Below, piece by piece: positions 15,947-25,519 of a stretch of DNA of 57,488 bases. Each line of letters begins with the position of its first letter. The first letter of the stretch is position 1. Where the stretch lies: positions 1 through 57,488 of the forward strand of contig JAKSRF010000002.1 in the NCBI GenBank assembly GCA_024403755.1. The letters are read 5' to 3'. The notes under the pieces are model-generated. The model did not search any database. It saw only the letters and a program-made list of their open reading frames with translations, and was not told the DNA's origin. Origin of the DNA: Clostridia bacterium (GTDB taxonomy: Bacteria > Bacillota > Clostridia > Saccharofermentanales > Saccharofermentanaceae). Position numbers and translations under genes: made by a program.

Positions 15947-18670
15947 ATGCGCAAAAGAATTGCAGTACTTGCAGCACAGATAGAAGAGAAAACGCCTTCA
16001 GCCTTTTTGCGTGCGTTTACAGACGAAGCATATAAGTACGATTATGATGTTTGTATATTTGCTTCAATACAGAAATTTCAGTTAACCGAACCTCGAATTG
16101 TTAACGACAGCAGTGTCTTCTCATTAATACAATATGACAGTTTTGACGGTATAGTTATCTTACTTGATACTATACAAAATCCGGGTATGGGTGACAAAAT
16201 CCAAAATCAGATAAAGAATGAGTATGACGGTCCGGTGCTTGTTTTTGACCATGAGAGTTCGTTTTTCGAGACGATAATGATAAATCATTACGAGCCGATG
16301 AAGAAACTTGTGGATCATGTTATAGAGGCACACGGAGTTACCGATATTGCTTTCCTCGGCGGAAAGCCGGGACACAGTCATTCACTTCAAAGATTGAACG
16401 GTTTCCTTGACAGTATGCGCAATCATGATATCCCTGTCAGAAGTGACTGGGTGTTTGACGGAAATTATTGGTATGACAGCGGTAACAGGACTGCACAGAA
16501 ACTCATGGAACATCCTGAAGATATGCCTAAGGCCGTGGTTTGTGCTAATGATTATATGGCGGTAGGTGTTGCGACAACGCTTACCGAGTGCGGCTACAGA
16601 GTTCCTGAAGATATTGCAATTATCGGATATGATTCTTCTGATGTCGGTCGATTAAGTCCGAAGCCTATTACTTCGGCAGAAATTCCGGCAGGAAAGTGCG
16701 GCAGACTTGCACTGAGAAGAATACATGAGATGATTACCGATGAGAAACTTCCTGAAATGGAAATGGATACTGAGATTTTTATCGGTGAGAGCTGCGGCTG
16801 TTGCGAGGAAAAGCAGATTTATAAGCGATTGAACCGTGATTCCTGGCAGGTATTTAAGAAGACCAACTCTTCGGATTGGGATTTTAATCACATTACGGAT
16901 GAGCTTCTGTGCCAAACGGAATATGATAAATTTTATGAGGTTCTGTCAGTTTATACATATGAGTTAAGACCGTTTAATCATTTATGGATTTGTATTAATG
17001 ACGATTTTAAAAATCCTCAAAAGTTTGTCGGTGAGGATTTAATCAGGCATGGTTTTACCGATCGTATGAATATTGTTGTTGAACAGAATGAAGTTCATCG
17101 AGACAGAAATACAGTATCCTTTGAAAAATCATTTGATAAGAAGGTTATGCTTCCTGCTCTTAATGAAGACAGCGACAAATCTTCATCCTATTTGTTCCTG
17201 CCGTTGTTTTTTGAAGACAGATGCTTCGGCTATGTTGTTCTTAATCATGATAATGATGTCGAAATATACAGTCGTAAGTGTCGTCTCTGGGTAAGAGATG
17301 CGGCCCAGGGAATAGAATCTTTTTACAGAACCAAGCTTTTGCTTGAATTGGTAGACAGAATAAAAGCCGATCAGATTCGTGATACACTTACCGGCCTATA
17401 TAATTATGTCGGCTTCTACGAGAGATTTAAGGCTTTGGTTGAACAGAATGTCGGAACCGGTGATTCAGTAGCCGTTGTCATGTTTGATTTGAGTAACATA
17501 AAAAGTATAAACTCGGAATTTGGACGTGCGGCAGGTGATGAAGCAATTATTACACTTTCTCGTTTTATTTCGCGTTCTTTGAAAGAAAATGAGATTTGCG
17601 GAAGATTGTGCAATGATGAATTCCTTGTCGGTATTATAAACAGTAATACCAAAAAGCGTTTTGAAGAGATAGTAGGGGCAATTCCTGAAGCTGGTATTAC
17701 ATGTATTTTACCGTCGGGAGAGGATTTACAGATTTTTGTTCACTATGCAATGCAAAGTGAGAGTCTCAGAACAGCACCTAATATTGACTACCTTATTAAC
17801 AGCGCAGTAAATGCCAAGAATTATAAGAAACGTCTCAGACAGCAAAAGATTGAAGAGTATTCGGAGATGACTCAGGATGAGATAAAGAAACTTCATATAG
17901 TTGAGAATATTCTGGATAATAATCTTCTCAATTATCATTTTCAGCCTATTGTCAGTGCTGATACCGGTGATATTTACGGTTACGAAGCACTGATGCGTTA
18001 TGAAGCGGATAAGTCGATTACTCCGTTTGAGATTCTGCGTTATGCTAAGAAGATGGACCGTCTTTATGACATAGAGAGAGCTACATTTGCAAATGTTCTT
18101 CAGATAGTTGAGACTAATATTGATAAGTTTGCAGACCGTAAGGTGTTCATTAACAGCCTTCCTGCATATCATCTTAAGGAAAGAGATTTGACACGTACAA
18201 TTCGAAAACTTTATTCATACAGAGATCAGATTGTTGTTGAGATTACTGAGGAATCGGAAATACCGGCAGAGTCGTATGAACTGATATATAAAAGATATCA
18301 GCAGACTGTACAGCTTGCTTTGGATGATTACGGAAGCGGTTATTCCAATGCAAATAATATTCTCAAATATTGTCCTGCATATGTTAAGGTTGATCGTTCT
18401 TTGATATCAAATATCGATACCAATTCTCAGAAACGTTACTTTGTAAAGAGTCTCATTGAATATGCAGCAGATAACGGAATTCTTGTTTTGGCCGAAGGTG
18501 TTGAGACGAAAGAAGAATTACGAACGGTTATACTTCTCGGTGTAAATCTTATACAGGGTTACTATACCGGAAAACCTAAAAAGGAAGTACTGCAGTCTGT
18601 AGATGAAGAAATAGTGCTGCAGATTAAGGACTTCCAGAGAAGTCGTTTTCAGCCGAGAATTTCTGAATAA
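15947..18670 (+). CDS. Sugar-sensor cyclic di-GMP phosphodiesterase (LacI-type ligand domain + degenerate GGDEF + EAL)
   Basis: 907 aa from the chosen start at 15947, which has GAGAGGAGG upstream and gives an MRKRIAV start matching its paralogue at 42-1982; an upstream ATG at 15893 in the same frame lacks a good site. Residues about 1-290 are a LacI-like ligand fold without HTH, followed by a CGCC cluster. The GGDEF domain reads LCNDEF instead of GGDEF, so cyclase activity is unlikely. The EAL domain keeps Glu680 (YEALMRYE), the Asn of FINSLP, VVEITEE, LDDYGSG, the Lys of VKVDRS, AEGVET and QGYY, so hydrolysis of cyclic di-GMP is expected. Located in the cytoplasm. It probably opposes the cyclase. 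Confidence 0.9.
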   Translation: MRKRIAVLAAQIEEKTPSAFLRAFTDEAYKYDYDVCIFASIQKFQLTEPRIVNDSSVFSLIQYDSFDGIVILLDTIQNPGMGDKIQNQIKNEYDGPVLVFDHESSFFETIMINHYEPMKKLVDHVIEAHGVTDIAFLGGKPGHSHSLQRLNGFLDSMRNHDIPVRSDWVFDGNYWYDSGNRTAQKLMEHPEDMPKAVVCANDYMAVGVATTLTECGYRVPEDIAIIGYDSSDVGRLSPKPITSAEIPAGKCGRLALRRIHEMITDEKLPEMEMDTEIFIGESCGCCEEKQIYKRLNRDSWQVFKKTNSSDWDFNHITDELLCQTEYDKFYEVLSVYTYELRPFNHLWICINDDFKNPQKFVGEDLIRHGFTDRMNIVVEQNEVHRDRNTVSFEKSFDKKVMLPALNEDSDKSSSYLFLPLFFEDRCFGYVVLNHDNDVEIYSRKCRLWVRDAAQGIESFYRTKLLLELVDRIKADQIRDTLTGLYNYVGFYERFKALVEQNVGTGDSVAVVMFDLSNIKSINSEFGRAAGDEAIITLSRFISRSLKENEICGRLCNDEFLVGIINSNTKKRFEEIVGAIPEAGITCILPSGEDLQIFVHYAMQSESLRTAPNIDYLINSAVNAKNYKKRLRQQKIEEYSEMTQDEIKKLHIVENILDNNLLNYHFQPIVSADTGDIYGYEALMRYEADKSITPFEILRYAKKMDRLYDIERATFANVLQIVETNIDKFADRKVFINSLPAYHLKERDLTRTIRKLYSYRDQIVVEITEESEIPAESYELIYKRYQQTVQLALDDYGSGYSNANNILKYCPAYVKVDRSLISNIDTNSQKRYFVKSLIEYAADNGILVLAEGVETKEELRTVILLGVNLIQGYYTGKPKKEVLQSVDEEIVLQIKDFQRSRFQPRISE

Positions 18671-18706
18671 AATTTTACAAATGTGCAACTTTGGACTTAT
18701 TTGCCT

Positions 18707-18738
18707 AAAACCACTGTAATACCGCAGGTATCGGTTTT
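18707..18738 (+). terminator. Possible terminator after the EAL gene
   Basis: AAAACC and inner ATACC pair with GGTAT and GGTTTT around a GCA loop. The T tail is weak, so this is uncertain. The rest of 18671-18863 holds no gene. Confidence 0.35.
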
Positions 18739-18863
18739 GTATGCCCGTTTTTGTAAAGTGTGCTCATAAAAATCAGCAATTTTTATGTAGTCTGCGATAG
18801 CTTTTAGTGTTATATTATTAAGCGTCAATTTATATAAAATATTTATAGGAGAGAAGTATTTTT

Positions 18864-19853
18864 ATGAGACGTAAAAACGAGCGTAAACCACTGGTTACAA
18901 ATATTTATACAGCAGATCCTTCTGCACATGTATTTAACGGAAAGATTTATATTTATCCATCACATGATTTTGAGCATGACTGTCCGGATGATGATAACGG
19001 CGATCAGTATATAATGCAGGATTACCATGTTCTTTCTATGGATACTCTTGATTCTGAGTGTGTTGATAACGGACTTGCACTTCATGAGAAGGATGTACCT
19101 TGGGTAAAGAATCAGATGTGGGCTCCTGATTGTGTTTATAAGAACGGAAAGTATTATCTTGTTTTCCCTGCAAAGGATAAGGAAGGTAAGTTCAGAATCG
19201 GTGTGGCTGAATCAGAGTCTCCGGTCGGACCGTTTAAGCCACAGGAGAATTTTATTAAGGGCAGCTACAGTATTGATCCATGCGTTTTGATTGATGATGA
19301 TAAGCGTACCTACTGCTACTACGGCGGTTTGTGGGGCGGTCAACTTGAGATGTGGCAGTCAGGTGAGTTTAATCCTGATGAGCACAGACCTGAGGGCGAC
19401 GAGCCTGCAATCGGTCCTATGTTTGCTGAATTTAACGATGAGATGAACGCATTTATCACTGAGCCGAAGCATATTCAGATTCTTGATGAGAACGGTGACC
19501 CTATAAAGGCCGGTGATGAGGACAGAAGATACTTTGAGGATCCTTGGACATATAAATATAACGGCAAGTATTATTTCTCATATTCAACCGGTACAACACA
19601 TTATCTTTGCTATGCCGAGGGTAATTCTCCGGAGGGACCTTTCACATATAAGGGCCGTATTATGGAGCCTGTTCTCGGTTGGACAACACATCATTCTGTA
19701 GTTGAGATTGACGGTGAGTGGTATCTCTTCTATCACGATTGTGAGCTCTCAGGCGGTGTTACACATGAGAGATGCGTTAAGTATACAAAGCTTAACATTG
19801 ATGCTGACGGCAACATTGAGACAATTCGTCCTTATGATGAGACTCAGGGCTAA
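18864..19853 (+). CDS. Cytoplasmic GH43 beta-xylosidase/alpha-arabinofuranosidase
   Basis: 329-aa five-bladed propeller hydrolase of family GH43, expected to release xylose or arabinose from short xylan fragments. The family Asp/Asp/Glu set is visible: Asp18 in YTADPSAHVF, the Asp of SIDPCVLIDDD and Glu225 in YFEDPW. The NIYTADPSAH start with IYIYPSHD resembles the subgroup typified by the rumen metagenome enzyme CoXyl43. There is no signal peptide, so the substrate must be imported. Ribosome binding site ATAGGAGAG precedes the ATG and a strong terminator follows. Confidence 0.92.
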   Translation: MRRKNERKPLVTNIYTADPSAHVFNGKIYIYPSHDFEHDCPDDDNGDQYIMQDYHVLSMDTLDSECVDNGLALHEKDVPWVKNQMWAPDCVYKNGKYYLVFPAKDKEGKFRIGVAESESPVGPFKPQENFIKGSYSIDPCVLIDDDKRTYCYYGGLWGGQLEMWQSGEFNPDEHRPEGDEPAIGPMFAEFNDEMNAFITEPKHIQILDENGDPIKAGDEDRRYFEDPWTYKYNGKYYFSYSTGTTHYLCYAEGNSPEGPFTYKGRIMEPVLGWTTHHSVVEIDGEWYLFYHDCELSGGVTHERCVKYTKLNIDADGNIETIRPYDETQG

Positions 19854-19883
19854 AAGATAAAATTTTAGTAATTTTGTAAAATG

Positions 19884-19919
19884 CGGCTGCCTCGGAAGAA
19901 ATTCTGAGACAGCCGTTTA
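19884..19919 (+). terminator. Terminator of the GH43 gene
   Basis: CGGCTGCCTC (19884-19893) pairs with GAGACAGCCG (19906-19915) with one wobble pair, followed by TTTAC and later T runs. Confidence 0.7.
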
Positions 19920-20071
19920 CTATGTGTTTTTCTATTAATCTTTTTCTCGAAAATCTTGATTTTCCTGATGATTGTGGGGTGAAAAGGTGATATTTGTCTG
20001 TAGAACGTTACAATGGTGAACGATAATATATAGATGTTATTTTAGATGATTCAAATAAGCGAGGTTGGAAT

Positions 20072-20998
20072 ATGGGCAAGGCAACGGATATTATTGATGA
20101 AGTTAAAAAGGTTATTTGCGGTAAGGATGATGTTATTACTATGGTTCTTACCGGAATGCTCAGCAACGGACATATATTAATCGAGGATGTCCCGGGTGTA
20201 GGAAAAACAACGATGGCTCTATCATTTTCCAGAGTTATGGGACTTGACTACGGACGTGTTCAATTTACACCGGATGTTTTGCCGTCGGATATAACCGGAT
20301 TTTCCATTTTCGATAAGGAAAAAGGAACCATGGTATATCAACAGGGTGCGGTATTTCACAATCTTTTCCTTGCAGACGAATTGAACCGCGCTTCTTCAAG
20401 AACGCAATCTGCACTTCTTGAGGCTATGGAGGAAAGACAGGTAACAGTAGACGGTAACACATATCAGTTGCCGAATCCTTTTGTTGTTTTTGCTACACAG
20501 AATCCTTCAGGAGCTTCGGGAACATCGCTTTTGCCTGACTCTCAGATGGACAGATTTACAATAAAAATATCAATGGGATATCCATCCATGAAGGATGAGA
20601 TGGAAATGGTAAAGACACGTAAGAGCGGTAATCCGATTGAGTCACTTGAGCAAGTTATCAGTAGCAAGGAGTTCCTGGAAATGCAGAAGGAAGTAACAGA
20701 AGTACATATGGATGATAAGGTCCTGAAGTATATAGTTGCACTGGTAGGTCAGACCAGAGCGTCCGAACTTCTTGAGAGAGGTGCCAGTCCGCGTGCGACT
20801 TTGGATTTAGCAAATATGAGTAAAGCACACGCATATGTAAGCGGGAAAAGCTTTGTTACACCTAATGATGTTAAAGCCGTGTTTGATTCTACTATTACTC
20901 ACAGAGTTCTTTTGTCTCCGAATGCAGAGATGGACGGTGTCAGTGCATCTGAAGCAATTGAGGAGGTAATTAAGTTTGTAGCTGCTCCGAGGGTGTAA
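20072..20998 (+). CDS. MoxR-family AAA+ ATPase
   Basis: 308-aa cytoplasmic ATPase, probably a chaperone or assembly factor for a membrane-linked partner. Walker A is GVGKTT near residue 45, the MoxR signature LPSDITGFSIF follows, Walker B is FLADELNRAS, and the sensor region reads FATQNPSG. First gene of a three-gene operon with a DUF58 protein (6-bp gap) and a transglutaminase-like membrane protein (3-bp gap). This order is widely conserved in bacteria, but its function is poorly understood; envelope or stress roles are reported for some members. Confidence 0.93.
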   Translation: MGKATDIIDEVKKVICGKDDVITMVLTGMLSNGHILIEDVPGVGKTTMALSFSRVMGLDYGRVQFTPDVLPSDITGFSIFDKEKGTMVYQQGAVFHNLFLADELNRASSRTQSALLEAMEERQVTVDGNTYQLPNPFVVFATQNPSGASGTSLLPDSQMDRFTIKISMGYPSMKDEMEMVKTRKSGNPIESLEQVISSKEFLEMQKEVTEVHMDDKVLKYIVALVGQTRASELLERGASPRATLDLANMSKAHAYVSGKSFVTPNDVKAVFDSTITHRVLLSPNAEMDGVSASEAIEEVIKFVAAPRV

Positions 20999-21004
20999 AA
21001 AAGT

Positions 21005-21973
21005 ATGGCAGTTCGGATTGTTCTGTATATTCTGCTTGTATTGGCAGTATTTGTGTTTTATTTGATTTACAGATTGTGGATTTCCTGGTATTTTTTGATG
21101 CTGGTTATTGTTTTGCCGCTTATATCACTTGGAATTTGTTTTTATGTCTATAAAACGCTGAAAATAGTGATGAATGCTCCGAATGTGACAGAGATGAAGT
21201 CAACTTCCTACATCAAGTTTACGGCGAAGACAACAGCTTTTGATTTATTAAGACTGTTGAGATACAGGGTAAAAATAAAGATTCGCGATGTTATGACTGA
21301 CAGAACGGAAATCATTACGGTTAACACTGTAGGGAAAACCGTAAAGCAGGTCCCGATAAAAACCACACATTGCGGAGTTTATGAGTATTCGGTTCAGACG
21401 GTCAGAGTGTTTGATATTTTCGGAATTTTTTCTTTTAAAAAGCCATTGAAGCAACGCGGATATATTATGGTAATGCCGCTTCCGCAGACATCCGGTGTAA
21501 ATAATTTGGATGCTCTGAGAGCACGTTCTTATAAGCGTTCCAATAATCCATATACGGAGATTTATGATATACGTGATTATTATATCGGAGATCCTGTAAA
21601 GACGATTCATTGGAAGTCATCTGCCAAGAAGGATAAGCTCATGGTGAAGGAACCGCAGGAGCAGGTAGGCGGACGAACAAGAATTTTTGTAAAGCTTTCC
21701 AATGAGAGATCAGAAGTAGACAGAAGACTGGGTGAATTGTTGTATGTATGCGATTACTTTATGGATAAAAATATGGAGATGAGAGTTTGTGTTCTCCCTT
21801 CTAAATGTGATATTTCTGCTCGTATACATAATAAGAAGGATGTAAACAATATGTTCTTTAAAATTATGTCTTTGAGATTACCGACGAGAAGTGAAGAACC
21901 GAAGAACAGATTTGCTGAAACTGCTCAGGTTAATTATGACGATACAGATAGTGAGAATGCGGGGGCTGTATAA
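21005..21973 (+). CDS. DUF58 membrane protein
   Basis: 322 aa. Two N-terminal transmembrane helices (about 5-25 and 28-48) precede a soluble region with the DUF58 signature RDYYIGDPVKTIHWKSSAKK. DUF58 proteins have a von Willebrand A-like fold and almost always follow a MoxR ATPase, as here. The start lies 6 bp after the MoxR stop. Exact role unknown. Confidence 0.9.
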   Translation: MAVRIVLYILLVLAVFVFYLIYRLWISWYFLMLVIVLPLISLGICFYVYKTLKIVMNAPNVTEMKSTSYIKFTAKTTAFDLLRLLRYRVKIKIRDVMTDRTEIITVNTVGKTVKQVPIKTTHCGVYEYSVQTVRVFDIFGIFSFKKPLKQRGYIMVMPLPQTSGVNNLDALRARSYKRSNNPYTEIYDIRDYYIGDPVKTIHWKSSAKKDKLMVKEPQEQVGGRTRIFVKLSNERSEVDRRLGELLYVCDYFMDKNMEMRVCVLPSKCDISARIHNKKDVNNMFFKIMSLRLPTRSEEPKNRFAETAQVNYDDTDSENAGAV

Positions 21974-21976
21974 ATT

Positions 21977-24367
21977 ATGACGAGAGGTTCGATTGCAAGT
22001 ACAGTGTATGCTGTTTTTATAGCAGTTGCCATGAATGTTACTTATGTCGGAATGTTTACAACTGCATTTTTGATACCGGCTGATATATGGCAGATTGGTT
22101 TTATTACCATTTTTGAGGCAACCTTGTTTGCACTTCTTTTGAGATTGGAAAAAGAAAGATGGGCGCTGATGTCACTGACTGTGATTTTGATTTTTGCGGC
22201 AGTGTGTTTTGGCTTTAATTTCTATTATCCGCGTGAGTGCATAAAAAGAATATATTACAGAATAAGAGACGTGATGTTCAGAGATGTTGCCCACGGAATG
22301 GGTAAGAATGAATTTACCAATAATAAGAATGTTGCGGCTTTATTTATTTTTATAAATGCTGTTCCGACATATTTTGTTGTTCGAATGATTCAATTAAGAC
22401 GACATTCCTTCCAGGCTGTTGTATGGACTGTTCCATATTGGGTAATGATAATTATTTCAAGGAACGATGAAGTGCCGTCTTTGGTAATTGCTTTCGGAGT
22501 GACGTTGTTTCTGTTTTTAATAATATACGGCAGTCTTCGTAGGGCACCGGCAAAGGAACTGGATATTACGGCAGGATTTGTAATGGCCTTTTTGCTGATT
22601 GTCACATTCGGACTGTGTGTTATTTTTCCGAAGACAAGTTATAAGAAGAATAAAACTGCTGACAGAATTCTGACAACCGTAACCGGATTTTCAGATGCAC
22701 ATTTTAATACTCATCTCTCGCAAATTAATTTTAACAGAATGTTTAACAGCGGTGGAGCGGGTGATGTCTTCGGCGGCTTTAAAATTAAGGTTTTTGACAG
22801 CGGTATTTCCTTAACGCCTGACGGAACCAATCTCAGGGATATCGGATATTTCAGTCCGAAGGATGTGGTAATAATGAAGGTTACGCTCAGTGTCGCTTAC
22901 AATTCTTATTTTGACTGGTACTCTTCTCAGGACAGAGTGTTTTATTTAAAGTCTGCTTCAATGAGTACATTTAAGGATGACAGTTGGGGACGTACTGATT
23001 ATGAGATTCCGGAATTCACTGAGAGTGCGGATATTAATCCTGCTGATATGTATGTTTTCGGAGGACTGAATATTGTTCCGAGATCTACCAATGATTTCTA
23101 TTATGTGCCGAATTATGCCGCTCCGGTAATAATTAACAAAGAATCGCATGTTACATACGGTTATAAAAACGGATATCCGGTAACGGCAACATATCCGTAT
23201 TCTGACAACCTCTTTGCAGACGAAAGTATAGACAAACAATTAGAGGTAACTTCATATTCTTACTATCTCTACAATAACAATGATTCAAATGCTGCATTCC
23301 CTAAATGGAGTGAAGAGTACTTGAATTATGTGAATAATGAATGCTTGTTTGTTCCTGAAGATGTTGAGAAGGCAATATTGGAATGTAATGTCCTTCCAGA
23401 CTGGTATATGCAGGTGTACAACAAAGAAATTACAATGACTGATGAGGAAAAAGTAAAAAATGTCATGGACTATCTTTATAACCTTCGTTCCTATGACAGG
23501 AACACACCGTTTTCTCCTGAAGATAAGGAATTTGTTGTATGGTTTCTTACAGAGAGTGAGACAGGTTTCTGTGTTCACTATGCTACAACTGCTGCCGTAT
23601 TATTGCGTATGATAGATGTGCCGACACGTTATACGGTCGGATATTTGGCCGGAAAATTAAATCCTGCCGAAGAGACTACTATATATGACGGAGATTCACA
23701 TGCATGGTGTGAGTATTTTGATACCAAGTCGGGTTGGGTTGAATTTGATCCAACATTAAACAGATTTGTATCGGCAAATCATACTTTCGAAGATTTATCT
23801 GTGCATGACGAGACTGAAGTAGAGAGTTCAACCGAATCTGCAGATGCTGTCCCTGAAAACTCAGAAAGCGGTGTTACTCATTTTGAACTTCCTGAGGAAC
23901 GTATTGATCCTGTTGCAATCAAGACACAGCAGGAGGCTGCCGTAACTGAGCATAAGGAAATCGACAGAGAAAAACTTGATGAAATAAAGAATAAGGAATT
24001 AAGACTGATTACCCTGTGGCGTCCTATAGTAAAAGCAGTAGGATATCTGTTAATGATAGCTTTCCTGGCTTTTATTATTATTCGATTGATATATACGGTC
24101 GTTACTCTGAGACATATGAACAGCGGCAATCTTAACGACAGAACGCGTGCCTATTACAGGTATTTGCGAAGGATATCCGGATTTTACGGGCGTAATCCTG
24201 TACAGAGAGCCGAAGATATTACCGACATTGCCATGTACAGCCTTGAAGGTGTTGATGATAAGCTGTTTGATGAGATGAAAACCATAGTAAAAGATTCGTT
24301 AGAAGATGCTGAGAATCATAACAGCGTTCTAAAAAAGCTCTTGGTTCAACTCGTGTTTGTTGTATGA
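21977..24367 (+). CDS. Membrane protein with transglutaminase-like domain
   Basis: 796 aa. About six transmembrane helices in residues 8-215 are followed by an extracytoplasmic region with a transglutaminase/cysteine-protease core. The catalytic triad is Cys532 (GFCVHYA), His575 (SHAWCEYFD) and Asp591 (EFDPTL). A second hydrophobic helix lies near residue 690 (YLLMIAFLAFIIIRL), with a short cytoplasmic tail. It starts 3 bp after the DUF58 stop. The intact triad suggests peptide-bond cleavage or crosslinking outside the membrane. Substrate unknown. Confidence 0.9.
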   Translation: MTRGSIASTVYAVFIAVAMNVTYVGMFTTAFLIPADIWQIGFITIFEATLFALLLRLEKERWALMSLTVILIFAAVCFGFNFYYPRECIKRIYYRIRDVMFRDVAHGMGKNEFTNNKNVAALFIFINAVPTYFVVRMIQLRRHSFQAVVWTVPYWVMIIISRNDEVPSLVIAFGVTLFLFLIIYGSLRRAPAKELDITAGFVMAFLLIVTFGLCVIFPKTSYKKNKTADRILTTVTGFSDAHFNTHLSQINFNRMFNSGGAGDVFGGFKIKVFDSGISLTPDGTNLRDIGYFSPKDVVIMKVTLSVAYNSYFDWYSSQDRVFYLKSASMSTFKDDSWGRTDYEIPEFTESADINPADMYVFGGLNIVPRSTNDFYYVPNYAAPVIINKESHVTYGYKNGYPVTATYPYSDNLFADESIDKQLEVTSYSYYLYNNNDSNAAFPKWSEEYLNYVNNECLFVPEDVEKAILECNVLPDWYMQVYNKEITMTDEEKVKNVMDYLYNLRSYDRNTPFSPEDKEFVVWFLTESETGFCVHYATTAAVLLRMIDVPTRYTVGYLAGKLNPAEETTIYDGDSHAWCEYFDTKSGWVEFDPTLNRFVSANHTFEDLSVHDETEVESSTESADAVPENSESGVTHFELPEERIDPVAIKTQQEAAVTEHKEIDREKLDEIKNKELRLITLWRPIVKAVGYLLMIAFLAFIIIRLIYTVVTLRHMNSGNLNDRTRAYYRYLRRISGFYGRNPVQRAEDITDIAMYSLEGVDDKLFDEMKTIVKDSLEDAENHNSVLKKLLVQLVFVV

Positions 24368-24393
24368 ACAAAGAGAATGCTTACTTAATAATT

Positions 24394-25062
24394 CTAATCG
24401 GATGTTCCGGGACGAATGATTTCTTTTGCAAAATCACCGATTTTGTTACGAATCTTCATTAACTGAATAATTCGGCAAAATGAAAGAAGAAGTATCAGCA
24501 AACTCGGAATACACATTACAAGAATTCCGGCAGTTGTTGCCGTTCCTCCTAATTCATTAACAAAACCTTTATCCAAAAGTGAGATTACCATCAACAAAAA
24601 CTGAGGTGCAAATCCTATAAGCTGTCTGTAGAAAAACGGAGAGTCATACTTTAAGTCGTGAAGCTTAACCAAATTGCATCTGTTCTTCAAATCAAGATAA
24701 TAGCCACCGTCTTTATATTCGGATTTTGAAGAAGATACACCGTTTTTTAAACAATATACCGAATTGAATTCTGTATCATTATTGAGCTCTTTAGGAATTT
24801 TAAAATAGTCATCTATGTTATAAACCGAATTGCCGTCAACGGCATAATAAAGTAATGTTGAGAGAAATATAAAACCACATGTTATGGTTAAACCCCAATT
24901 CATCTCCAGCAGACTTAAAATAATTCCGACTGCTGCAATTCCCCAACACATAAGGAGACGACGAAAGGCCTCCTTCATGGTTCCGTCGGGATTATATCCC
25001 TTCCTCTTAAAATTCTCGTTCCATTTTCCGCCTCCGTGCGGTGTAATTCCGTAATATCCCAT
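24394..25062 (-). CDS. Four-helix membrane protein of unknown function
   Basis: 222 aa. Hydrophobic segments lie near residues 36-55, 57-75, 148-166 and 180-200. A conserved-looking N-terminus (MGYYGITPHGGGKW) and a polar central loop with YCLKNGVSSSKSEYKDGGYYLDL separate the two helical pairs. The gene is convergent with the transglutaminase gene (26-bp gap). The ATG is preceded by GGAAGAAAAG. No family was recognised. Confidence 0.6.
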   Translation of the reverse strand: MGYYGITPHGGGKWNENFKRKGYNPDGTMKEAFRRLLMCWGIAAVGIILSLLEMNWGLTITCGFIFLSTLLYYAVDGNSVYNIDDYFKIPKELNNDTEFNSVYCLKNGVSSSKSEYKDGGYYLDLKNRCNLVKLHDLKYDSPFFYRQLIGFAPQFLLMVISLLDKGFVNELGGTATTAGILVMCIPSLLILLLSFCRIIQLMKIRNKIGDFAKEIIRPGTSD

Positions 25063-25270
25063 TTCTTTTCTTCCTTTTCTTTACGAAAATCATAACACCA
25101 CTACATTATATAATATGCCTTCATATGAATGAATGTCTAAAACAGTTATCTTATTTGGTTGATTAACTAATTTATAGAATAGTAACAAAAATTCCACATT
25201 TGCTTCACTATTTAATATATATTATATGTTAATATCATTGTGTTAGTAACAAACAAACATTAACACAAAA

Positions 25271-25438
25271 AAGAAATGGAATTCAACTCGGTTAAGAAAT
25301 GGAGTATGTAGAGATAGAAAACTGCGTAAACCGCCGCAGTATAAACCGGGGAGAAGAAATGGAGTAAAGCGGAGAAAAAAGGGATGGAATATCTAGCAGA
25401 GAGCGACTGTAAGGGAAATACAGTCGCTTATTCTGTTT
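25271..25438 (+). ncRNA. Possible short transcript with repeated motif and terminator hairpin
   Basis: In the 457-bp gap 25063-25519 the motif AAGAAATGGA occurs at 25271, 25294 and 25354. A hairpin AGCGACTGTA (25402-25411)/TACAGTCGCT (25419-25428) is followed by a T-rich tail. The segment could be a small RNA or leader. Two tiny open frames are present: ATG 25277, 11 codons, and ATG 25384, 22 codons ending VFDVK. Neither has convincing support. The first 200 bp of the gap is very AT-rich and empty. Confidence 0.3.
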
Positions 25439-25458
25439 TTGATGTAAAATAAATATAC

Positions 25459-25487
25459 TTGAAGGTGAATAAGAAGTATTGTAGTAT
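25459..25487 (+). promoter_or_regulatory. Promoter of the GH115 gene
   Basis: TTGAAG (25459-25464) is separated by 17 bp from TAGTAT (25482-25487), giving a short leader. Same -35 box as the xylanase promoter. Confidence 0.55.
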
Positions 25488-25519
25488 GGTAGTAAACAAA
25501 TTGAATCGAGGATGACTGT

